NCBI RefSeq assembly: GCF_035304305.1
Contig: NZ_DATGQG010000054.1
Location: forward strand, 124,001-188,000
Reading direction: 5' to 3'
From: Ferrovibrio sp035304305
Lineage (GTDB): Bacteria > Pseudomonadota > Alphaproteobacteria > Ferrovibrionales > Ferrovibrionaceae
Length of the DNA: 64,000 bases
In this document: piece after piece, positions 25,526 through 32,961 of the stretch
How the letters are laid out: each line of letters begins with the position of its first letter
Position numbering within the stretch: the first letter of the stretch is position 1
The notes under the pieces: model-generated
Told to the model about the DNA's origin: nothing
Database searches by the model: none
The model's input: only the letters and a program-made list of their open reading frames with translations
Made by a program: the position numbers and the translations under genes

Positions 25526-25891
25526 CTACTGCGCCACCGTCATCAGCTCAAAAAGATGGCCGTCGGGCGAGCGGAAATAGACGCCGCGGCCGCCGCCCCA
25601 GTGATTGATCTCGCCGTTCTCCGGCGTCGTCGGCCCGCTGCCGTAACTGAGGCCTGCCGCCCGGATGCGGCCGAAGATGGCGTCGAACTCCGCCTCGCTG
25701 ACATGGAAGGCGTAATGCTGGGTCCTGAAGTCGGTGTCGGTGTCGAACAGCAGATGCAGCTGCTCGTTCACCTGGACCGGCGCAAAGAAACCGGGCTCGC
25801 CGCATTCCAGCCCGAAGAGGTCGGCGAAGAATCTGGCCGCCGCGAGCTTGTCGCGCGCCGGCACGATGGTGTGGTTGAGAACGATGGCCAT
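25526..25891 (-). CDS. VOC-family (glyoxalase/bleomycin-resistance fold) protein
   Basis: A 121-residue protein with two beta-alpha-beta-beta-beta units: NHTIVPARDKLAAARFFADLFGLE in the first, HYAFHVSEAEFDAIFGRIRAAGL then GRGVYFRSPDGHLFELMT in the second. The C-terminal HLFELMT carries the metal-ligand Glu. Substrate cannot be told. The ATG at 25891 follows GGGA; the frame stays open to 26317 through the repeat array, but that part has no domain content. Confidence 0.82.
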   Translation of the reverse strand: MAIVLNHTIVPARDKLAAARFFADLFGLECGEPGFFAPVQVNEQLHLLFDTDTDFRTQHYAFHVSEAEFDAIFGRIRAAGLSYGSGPTTPENGEINHWGGGRGVYFRSPDGHLFELMTVAQ

Positions 25892-25969
25892 GGCGGATCC
25901 CTGTCGCTGCGGTCCGGTGCTGCCGGTCTGATCTAGGGCGGAGGGCGGCGGCAGGCAGCGGTGCTTCGC

Positions 25970-25998
25970 TTGACAGTCGCGCCTGAATGTTCTATCAT
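25970..25998 (+). promoter_or_regulatory. Near-consensus sigma70 promoter
   Basis: TTGACA at 25970-25975 (perfect -35), 17 bases, TATCAT at 25993-25998 (five of six). Transcription would start near 26005 and run toward purB, whose ATG is about 450 bases further on, through a palindrome and a tandem array. The -10 lies inside a LexA box. Confidence 0.7.
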
Positions 25999-26003
25999 TG
26001 TTC
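25989..26003. promoter_or_regulatory. LexA (SOS) box of alphaproteobacterial type
   Basis: GTTC at 25989-25992, seven bases TATCATT, GTTC at 26000-26003: an exact match to GTTC-N7-GTTC, the LexA operator known from Rhodobacter, Rhizobium and Caulobacter. It covers the -10 of the sigma70 promoter, so LexA bound here would block RNA polymerase until DNA damage. Confidence 0.7.
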
Positions 26004-26004
26004 T

Positions 26005-26456
26005 TTTCCGCTGTTGCCCATCGTCCATCCGACCATTCCATGGCCGCTCCCCGGGGGAGCGTCCGCATATAAGTGCATTCGTCTGCCACAACCCCAGCCT
26101 GTGCCCGAACCGGATTCAACGGGATTGAACCGGCCTCAACGGGACTCAACTGGCCTCGAACGGGACTGAACTGGCTCTCAACGGGATCGAATTGGCGTCC
26201 AACAGGCTCCAACGGGCTGCAACCGGCTCGCAGCCTGACCGGACCGGACCCGCAAGCCGTTGAATTGTCTGGCGGCGGACCTCCGGTCGGCTGCGGGAGG
26301 CACCGTTTTTGCGGCATGATCGGCCACCGCGACCCCGCGGCTCTGCCCGCACAGGCTGTGCGACAGCGGCGGCAGCGGACCGGCGTTGCGCCCGCCCCGG
26401 CCGCGGGGTAAACACGGCCCGCTTTCCGTTTCAGCCCTCCGTCTGCGAGTCGCCCG
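26005..26456 (+). other. Transcribed region without a confident gene, leading to purB
   Basis: The stretch from the promoter start to the purB ATG. It contains a perfect palindrome at 26045-26061 (CGCTCCCC, G, GGGGAGCG), a tandem array at 26104-26226, and a T5 run at 26306-26310 after a weak GC-rich stem. Open frames exist: M-A-A-P-R-G-S-V-R-I from ATG 26040, and a 112-residue GTG frame at 26073-26411 holding seven-residue repeats T-G-[LS]-N-W-x-x. Neither has a good ribosome binding site. It may be a long purB leader, a regulatory RNA or a small-protein gene. Confidence 0.45.
26104..26226. repeat. Tandem array of about twelve 10-11 bp units
   Basis: Successive units such as ATTCAACGGG, ATTGAACCGG, CCTCAACGGG, ACTCAACTGG, CCTCGAACGGG, ACTGAACTGG, CTCTCAACGGG, ATCGAATTGG, CGTCCAACAGG, CTCCAACGGG and CTGCAACCGG. 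The shared core is [GC]AAC followed by [CGT]GG. The left half repeats every 10 bases, the right half in 10+11 pairs, so cores recur about once per DNA turn on one face of the helix and the right half keeps a 21-base coding period. Confidence 0.8.
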
Positions 26457-27833
26457 ATGATCCCGCGCTATACCCGTCCCCAAATGGCCGCCATCTGGGA
26501 GCCGGAATCGAAATTCCGCATCTGGTTCGAGATCGAGGCCCATGCCTGCGATGCCCAGGCCGAACTGGGCGTCATTCCGAAAGCCGCCGCGAAGGAGGTC
26601 TGGAAGAAGGGCAAATGGGAGATCGCCCGCATCGACGCGATCGAGCGCGAGACCAAGCATGACGTCATCGCCTTCCTGACCAATCTGGCCGAGCATGTCG
26701 GCCCGTCGGCGCGCTTCGTGCACCAGGGCATGACCTCGTCCGACGTGCTGGATACCTGCTTCAACGTCCAGCTGGTGCGTGCCGCCGACCTGCTGATCGA
26801 GGGCGTCGACCGCGTGCTGGCCGCGCTGAAGGAGCGCGCCTTCGAGTTCAAGCTGCTGCCCTGCATCGGCCGCAGCCACGGCATCCATGCCGAGCCGACC
26901 ACCTTCGGCCTCAAGCTCGCCGGCTTCCATGCCGAGTTCCAGCGCGCCCGCAGGCGCCTGCTGATGGCGCGCGAGGAAGTCGCCACCTGCGCGATCTCCG
27001 GCGCCGTCGGCACCTTCGCCAACATCGATCCCTTCGTCGAGGAATGGGTGGCGAAGAAGCTCGGCCTGCAGCCCGAGCCGGTCTCCACCCAGGTGATTCC
27101 GCGCGACCGCCACGCCGCCTATTTCGCCCATCTCGCCGTGGTGGCCTCCTCGGTCGAGCGGCTGGCCGTCGAGATCCGCCACCTGCAGCGCTCCGAGGTG
27201 ATGGAGGCCGAGGAATTCTTCTCGCCGGGCCAGAAGGGCAGCTCGGCGATGCCGCATAAGCGCAATCCGGTGCTGACCGAGAATCTCACCGGTCTGGCGC
27301 GGCTGGTGCGCTCGGCCGTGATCCCGGCGCTGGAGAACGTCGCGCTGTGGCACGAGCGCGACATCAGCCATTCCTCCGTCGAGCGCGGCATCGGGCCCGA
27401 CGCCACCATTCATCTCGATTTCGCCCTGCATCGTCTCGCCGGGGTGATCGAGAAGCTGGTCGTCTATCCCGACAACATGATGAAGAATCTCGACCGCTTC
27501 GGCGGCCTGGTGCATTCGCAGCGCGTGCTGCTGGCGCTGACCCAGGCGGGCCTGTCGCGCGAGGAGGCTTACGCGCTGGTGCAGAAGCATGCCCTGCGCA
27601 TCTGGCAGCATGGCGGCGATTTCCTCCAGGCGCTGCTCGGCGAGAAAGACGTCACCGCCCGGCTGAAGCCGGCGCAGCTCACCGCCCTGTTCGATCTCGG
27701 CTATCACCTGAAGCATGTCGACACCATCTTCGCCCGCGTCTTCGGCCCGGAAGGCCTGACGCCGGGGAAAGCAGGGAAGGCCGCGCCGAGGAAGAAGACG
27801 GCCGCCAAGCCGAAGGCCAGGAAGAAGCGTTGA
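26457..27833 (+). CDS. purB: Adenylosuccinate lyase
   Basis: A 458-residue homotetrameric lyase of the fumarase/aspartase superfamily. It acts twice in purine synthesis: SAICAR to AICAR and adenylosuccinate to AMP. Conserved: TSSDVLDT, RSHGIHAEPTTFG (catalytic His region) and the signature loop GSSAMPHKRNP with the catalytic Ser. The last 25 residues are a Lys/Arg/Ala tail (KTAAKPKARKK) beyond the usual end. It begins with ATG after CCCG, without a strong ribosome binding site. It is preceded by a SOS-type promoter and a repeat array. Confidence 0.93.
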   Translation: MIPRYTRPQMAAIWEPESKFRIWFEIEAHACDAQAELGVIPKAAAKEVWKKGKWEIARIDAIERETKHDVIAFLTNLAEHVGPSARFVHQGMTSSDVLDTCFNVQLVRAADLLIEGVDRVLAALKERAFEFKLLPCIGRSHGIHAEPTTFGLKLAGFHAEFQRARRRLLMAREEVATCAISGAVGTFANIDPFVEEWVAKKLGLQPEPVSTQVIPRDRHAAYFAHLAVVASSVERLAVEIRHLQRSEVMEAEEFFSPGQKGSSAMPHKRNPVLTENLTGLARLVRSAVIPALENVALWHERDISHSSVERGIGPDATIHLDFALHRLAGVIEKLVVYPDNMMKNLDRFGGLVHSQRVLLALTQAGLSREEAYALVQKHALRIWQHGGDFLQALLGEKDVTARLKPAQLTALFDLGYHLKHVDTIFARVFGPEGLTPGKAGKAAPRKKTAAKPKARKKR

Positions 27834-27850
27834 CAGCGGCGTGACAGCGG

Positions 27851-27876
27851 CCTCTCCTGCGGCAAAAAAGGAGAGG
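27851..27876 (+). promoter_or_regulatory. Stem-loop that can hide the ribosome binding site of the dehalogenase gene
   Basis: CCTCTCCT at 27851-27858, ten-base loop ending in AAAAA, AGGAGAGG at 27869-27876: a perfect eight-base stem. The right arm is the Shine-Dalgarno of the gene starting at 27882. In mRNA the hairpin would mask it, so translation may depend on ribosomes coming from purB, temperature or a bound factor. Confidence 0.5.
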
Positions 27877-27881
27877 ACGCC

Positions 27882-28766
<885 letters not shown>

Positions 28767-28772
28767 CGCCGC

Positions 28773-29237
28773 CTATTTGGCGAAGATCATCTCGTCGTGG
28801 GCGAAGGCCTTGAACTCGAGCGCGTTGCCCGAGGGGTCGAGGAAGAACATGGTGTGCTGCTCGCCCACCTCGCCCTCGAAGCGGACATAGGGTTCGATGA
28901 TGAACTTGATGCCGGCCTTGCTGAGCTTCTCGGCCAGCGCCTTCCAGTCGGGAATGGTGAGGATGACGCCGAAATGCTTCACCGGCACGTCATGGTCGTC
29001 GACCGCGCTGGTGGATTTGTGGCCGCATTCCTCCGGTGCCAGATGCGCCACGAGCTGGTGGCCGAAAAAGTCGAAATCGACCCAGTTCTCGGCCGAGCGG
29101 CCTTCCGGGCAGCCGAGCAGTTCGCCGTAGAATTTGCGGGCCTCGGCAATGTCGCGGACCGGGAAGGCGAGATGGAAGGGACGGATCGCCCGGGCGGCGG
29201 TCTCGGCGGCAGGCTTGGTCGGGTTCAGGGCATTCAT
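28773..29237 (-). CDS. VOC-family protein, dioxygenase/glyoxalase type
   Basis: A 154-residue protein with one VOC module. IRPFHLAFPVRDIAEARKFYGELLGC begins the first half and ends in a metal-ligand His (FHLAF); FGVILTIPDWKALAEKLSKAGI and MFFLDPSGNALEFKAF give the second, with Glu as ligand. This pattern is shared with small extradiol dioxygenases and unknown VOC enzymes. Its end is 6 bases from the dehalogenase stop on the other strand. The ATG at 29237 gives a normal start. Confidence 0.82.
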   Translation of the reverse strand: MNALNPTKPAAETAARAIRPFHLAFPVRDIAEARKFYGELLGCPEGRSAENWVDFDFFGHQLVAHLAPEECGHKSTSAVDDHDVPVKHFGVILTIPDWKALAEKLSKAGIKFIIEPYVRFEGEVGEQHTMFFLDPSGNALEFKAFAHDEMIFAK

Positions 29238-29407
29238 CGCGGCGGGCCTCGTGCAGGGGGCGGATCGTTTGCCCGAAGATAGCGGCTGGCGCTGCGGCGG
29301 CAACCGATTAAAACTCCACCGGCCATGAGTTTTCCTCATGGCATCCCACCGCCGCCGGCGCGCTGCCGCCGTCTGGTTTTCCCCGATTGCCGCCCCATAT
29401 ACGCCCG

Positions 29408-30397
29408 ATGCCAGTCTTCTCCGTTCTCGACCTCTCCCCGATCACCCAGGGCAGCGACGCCGCCCAGTCCTTCCGCAACAGCCTCGACCTCGCGCAGCAT
29501 GCCGAGCGCTGGGGCTACCGGCGCTTCTGGCTGGCCGAGCATCACAACATGCCCGGCATCGCCTCGGCGGCGACCTCGATCCTGATCGGCCATGTCGCCG
29601 GCGGCACCTCGACGATCCGGGTCGGCGCCGGCGGCATCATGCTGCCGAACCATTCACCGCTGGTGATCGCCGAGCAGTTCGGCACGCTGGCCTCACTCTA
29701 TCCCAGCCGCATCGATCTGGGCCTCGGCCGCGCCCCCGGCACCGACCAGCGCACCGCCTATGCCCTGCGCCGCAACCTGACCTCCGACGAGGACGAATTT
29801 CCGCGCGACGTGGTCGAGCTGATGAACTACTTCGCGCCGGCCGAGCCGGGCCAGGCGATCCGTGCCGTGCCGGGCGCCGGGCTAGACGTGCCGATCTGGA
29901 TCCTCGGCTCCAGCCTGTTCGGCGCGCAGCTCGCCGCCATGCTCGGCCTGCCCTACGCCTTCGCCTCGCATTTCGCGCCCCAGCAGATGATGCAGGCGAT
30001 CGCGCTCTACCGCGAACGCTTCAAGCCGTCGGAGCATCTCGACAAACCCTATGTGATGCTAGGCTTCAACATCTTCGGCGCCGATACCGACGAGGAGGCG
30101 CTGCTGCTCTCGACCTCCTGGAAACAGGCTTTCGTCAACCTGCGCAGCGGCCGGCCGGGCCAGCTGCCGCCGCCGAAGCCCGGTTACGACGACGAGCTGC
30201 CGCCGCAGTTCCGCGCCATGCTGGACCAGGTGCTGTCCTGCTCGGCCGTGGGATCGCCGCAGACGGTGCGCGCGACGCTGCAGCAGTTCCTGCAGCGCAC
30301 CGGCGCGGACGAGCTGATGCTGACGGCGCAGATCTTCGATCACAAGGCGCGGCTGCGCTCCTTCGAGATCGCCGCCGAGATCCGCGACAACCTGTAG
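29408..30397 (+). CDS. LLM-class flavin-dependent oxidoreductase
   Basis: A 329-residue luciferase-like monooxygenase of the group named after MsnO8-type enzymes. Landmarks: FSVLDLSPI at the N-terminus, GYRRFWLAEHHNMPGIASAA, VGAGGIMLPNHSPLVIAEQFGTLASLYPSRIDLGLGRAPG. It uses FMN supplied by a separate reductase. Substrate unknown. The start is the ATG at 29408; an upstream in-frame start at 29387 would break the family N-terminus. Followed 11 bases later by a transporter. Confidence 0.9.
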   Translation: MPVFSVLDLSPITQGSDAAQSFRNSLDLAQHAERWGYRRFWLAEHHNMPGIASAATSILIGHVAGGTSTIRVGAGGIMLPNHSPLVIAEQFGTLASLYPSRIDLGLGRAPGTDQRTAYALRRNLTSDEDEFPRDVVELMNYFAPAEPGQAIRAVPGAGLDVPIWILGSSLFGAQLAAMLGLPYAFASHFAPQQMMQAIALYRERFKPSEHLDKPYVMLGFNIFGADTDEEALLLSTSWKQAFVNLRSGRPGQLPPPKPGYDDELPPQFRAMLDQVLSCSAVGSPQTVRATLQQFLQRTGADELMLTAQIFDHKARLRSFEIAAEIRDNL

Positions 30398-30408
30398 ACT
30401 CGATCCGC

Positions 30409-31314
30409 ATGTTTGCCGTCCTGCGCGCATCGCGCTTCTATCCGCTGCTGCTGCTCGTCGCGACAGGCAGCACCCTGGGCCTCGCGCCGCCCTTCGCCAA
30501 ACTGGCCACCTCGGCCGGCATCCCGGCAATCGCCTTCGCGTTCTGGCAATACGGCCTTGGCGGCCTCGGCCTGCTGGCACTCGCCATGCTGTCCGGCGCG
30601 CGCCCGCCGCTCGGCCGGACGCATCTGCGGTATTATGCGATCAGCGGCCTGATCACGCTGGCCCTGCCGAACGTGCTGGTCTTCCTCGCGGTGGCGCGGA
30701 TCGGCGCCGGCCTGCCCAGCATCGTCTACGCCTTCCCCGCCATGCTGACCTATGCCATGGCGCTGGGCATGCGCATGGAGAAGCTGGCCTGGACGCGCGC
30801 AGCCGGCATCGGCCTCGGCCTCATCGGCATCCTGATGATCGTCGGCCCGCGCTCGGGGCCCATCGACGAGGCCGCCCTGCCCTGGATGCTGCTGGCCTTC
30901 ATCGCGCCGGTCTCGCTGGCGGCCGGCAACATCTATCGCACACGGGCCTGGCCGAAGGATGCCGCGCCGCTGGCGCTGGCCGCCGGGACCCTGCTCGGCG
31001 CCGCCGTCTGGCTGCTGTTCGCCTGCCTGGCGATGGATCTGTTCTACATGCCCGCCGGCATCGCGGAGCCCGACTGGGTGCTCGCCGCGGCCGGGCTTTT
31101 CGCCTGCCTGAGCTTCATTCCCTATTTCGAGCTTCAGCGCGTCGCCGGACCGGTTTACCTGAGCCAGATCGGCTATGTGATGGCCGCCACCAGCCTCGCC
31201 ATCGGCACCTTCGTGTTCGGCGAGCGCTACAGCCTGGTGGTCTGGCTTGCCGTTCTGGTGATCGTTGCCGGCATCCTGCTGGTCAACCGCCGGCCGGCGC
31301 AGAAGCCGGCCTGA
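30409..31314 (+). CDS. EamA/DMT-superfamily transporter
   Basis: A 301-residue inner-membrane protein with about ten helices in two EamA halves. Sequence landmarks are LGLAPPFAKLATSAGIPAIA and WQYGLGGLGLLALAML in the first and LSFIPYFELQRVAGPVYLSQIG in the second. Such carriers export or import small metabolites. It starts with ATG 11 bases after the LLM gene, so a shared operon is likely. Convergent with argB; the 24-base gap holds a stem overlapping the argB stop. Confidence 0.82.
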   Translation: MFAVLRASRFYPLLLLVATGSTLGLAPPFAKLATSAGIPAIAFAFWQYGLGGLGLLALAMLSGARPPLGRTHLRYYAISGLITLALPNVLVFLAVARIGAGLPSIVYAFPAMLTYAMALGMRMEKLAWTRAAGIGLGLIGILMIVGPRSGPIDEAALPWMLLAFIAPVSLAAGNIYRTRAWPKDAAPLALAAGTLLGAAVWLLFACLAMDLFYMPAGIAEPDWVLAAAGLFACLSFIPYFELQRVAGPVYLSQIGYVMAATSLAIGTFVFGERYSLVVWLAVLVIVAGILLVNRRPAQKPA

Positions 31315-31332
31315 TCGCGGCGCCCCCGATGC

Positions 31333-31353
31333 GAGCGCTCAGTGCGAGCGCTC
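31333..31353. terminator. Stem-loop between convergent EamA and argB genes
   Basis: GAGCGCTC at 31333-31340, loop AGTGC, GAGCGCTC at 31346-31353; each arm is self-complementary so the element forms an eight-base stem on either strand. It overlaps the last codons of argB and could end both convergent transcripts. No U-run is present. Confidence 0.4.
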
Positions 31354-32253
31354 GATCATGGTACCCACGCCATGGGCGGTGAAGAGCTCGAGCAGCAGCA
31401 CATGCGGAATGCGGCCGTCGAGGATATGGGCCGCCTGCACGCCGCCGCGCACGGCATCGAGGCAGGTTTCCACCTTCGGAATCATGCCGCCCGAGATCGT
31501 GCCGTCGCCCATCAGAACCAGGGCTTCCTTTGCCGTCAGCGTCGGGATCAGCTTCTTGTCCCTGTTCAGCACGCCGGCGACATCGGTCAGCATCAGCAGC
31601 TTGGAGGCGCCGAGCGCGGCGGCAATGGCGCCGGCCGAGGTATCGGCATTGATGTTGTAGGTCTCGCCCTGCTCACCCACGCCGATCGGCGCGACGACGG
31701 GGATGACATTGGAGTTGAGCAGGGTGCGCAGGATTTCCGGATTGATGCGCACCGGCTCGCCGACGAAGCCGAGGTCCAGCAGCTTCTCGATGTTCGAGCC
31801 CGGATCGCGGACGCTGCGGCGCAGCTTGCGGGCCTCGATCAGCTTGCCGTCCTTGCCCGACAGGCCGATGCCGGTGCCGCCGGCGGCGCCGATCGCACTG
31901 ACGATCTGCTTGTTGATCGAGCCGGCCAGCACCATCTCGACGATCTCGACCGTCGCCTGGTCGGTGACGCGCAGGCCATCGACGAATTCGCTCTTGATCT
32001 TCAGCCGCTCAAGCATGGCGCCGATCTGCGGCCCGCCGCCATGCACCACGACCGGATTGATGCCGACCTGCTTGATCAGCACGATGTCGCGGGCGAACTG
32101 CTCGGCCAGCTTCTCGTCGCCCATGGCATGACCGCCATACTTGATGACCATGGTATGCCCCGCGAATCGGCGCATATAGGGCAGGGCCTCCGACAGCACG
32201 TTGGCGGTCTGCTGCAGATGCGCTTCCAGCGGCATCGGGCCGGAGGTCTTCAT
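31339..32253 (-). CDS. argB: Acetylglutamate kinase
   Basis: A 304-residue kinase phosphorylating N-acetylglutamate, the second step of arginine synthesis. It has MVIKYGGHAMGD and VVVHGGGPQIG for the phosphate and substrate, DGLRVTD, and the C-terminal GGMIPKVETC with ISGGM, as in arginine-inhibitable types. The ATG at 32253 is preferred to an upstream frame extension. It is the last gene of the rpmH-rnpA-yidD-yidC-yihA-argB line, a gene order common in alphaproteobacteria. Confidence 0.95.
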   Translation of the reverse strand: MKTSGPMPLEAHLQQTANVLSEALPYMRRFAGHTMVIKYGGHAMGDEKLAEQFARDIVLIKQVGINPVVVHGGGPQIGAMLERLKIKSEFVDGLRVTDQATVEIVEMVLAGSINKQIVSAIGAAGGTGIGLSGKDGKLIEARKLRRSVRDPGSNIEKLLDLGFVGEPVRINPEILRTLLNSNVIPVVAPIGVGEQGETYNINADTSAGAIAAALGASKLLMLTDVAGVLNRDKKLIPTLTAKEALVLMGDGTISGGMIPKVETCLDAVRGGVQAAHILDGRIPHVLLLELFTAHGVGTMIERSH

Positions 32254-32299
32254 GGTCGGGCTTCTTCCTGGTTGGCGTGACGAGGGATGGTTATACGGG

Positions 32300-32956
32300 T
32301 CAGGCGGCCAGGGCCGCAAGTTCGGCCCGGAGCTCCGGAATGCCCACCCCCTCCTCGCTGGAGGTTACGCGGATCACCGGGTGGGCGGCGACATGGCGCT
32401 TCAGCACGGCGGCCGTGGCGGCCTCGACCTTCGCCAGATCGGCCTTCGAGGTCTTGTCGGCCTTGGTCAGCACCACCTGGTAGACCACCGCCGACTGGTC
32501 CAGCAGCTTCATGATGTCTTCATCGCCGGGCTTCAGCCCGTGGCGGCTGTCGACCAGCAGACAGACCCGGCGCAGTTCCGGCCGGCCCTTCAGGTAGGCG
32601 CGGGTGGTCTCGGTCCAGGCTTCCGCCTTCGCCTTGCCGACGGAGGAATAACCGTAACCCGGCAGGTCGACGAGGCTGAGCCTGCCCTGGCCGAGATCGA
32701 AGAAATTGAGCTGCTGCGTGCGGCCCGGCGTGTTGGACACCCGCGCCAGCGCCTTGCGGCCGGTCAGCGCATTGACCAGCGAGGATTTGCCGACATTCGA
32801 GCGGCCGGCGAAGGCGACCTCGGGTCCGCGCGCCGGCGGCAGCTGCGCCAGGGTCATGGCACCGGCGAAGAATTCGCAGGGACCGGCAAAGAGAAGCCGG
32901 CCGCGTTCCAGCGCGGCCGGCGTCAGCTCTTCCTCCGCGGCCGGCAGTTCGGCCAT
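32300..32956 (-). CDS. engB: Ribosome biogenesis GTPase YihA/EngB
   Basis: A 218-residue GTPase needed for large ribosomal subunit assembly. G1 GRSNVGKSS, G2/G3 region NTPGRTQ and DLPGYGYSSVGK, G4 TKADK are present. The N-terminal 40 residues precede the TRAFAC GTPase core, as in alphaproteobacterial members. It starts 6 bases before the stop of yidC upstream of it in the operon. Essential in many bacteria. Confidence 0.94.
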   Translation of the reverse strand: MAELPAAEEELTPAALERGRLLFAGPCEFFAGAMTLAQLPPARGPEVAFAGRSNVGKSSLVNALTGRKALARVSNTPGRTQQLNFFDLGQGRLSLVDLPGYGYSSVGKAKAEAWTETTRAYLKGRPELRRVCLLVDSRHGLKPGDEDIMKLLDQSAVVYQVVLTKADKTSKADLAKVEAATAAVLKRHVAAHPVIRVTSSEEGVGIPELRAELAALAA

Positions 32957-32961
32957 CGGAC

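Noticed and set aside
25892..26317. An N-terminal extension of the VOC protein through the repeat array
   Set aside because: The 121-residue VOC domain is complete from the ATG at 25891, which has its own ribosome site; the extension has no fold and would read the array as P-V-x-x-Q-x-x.
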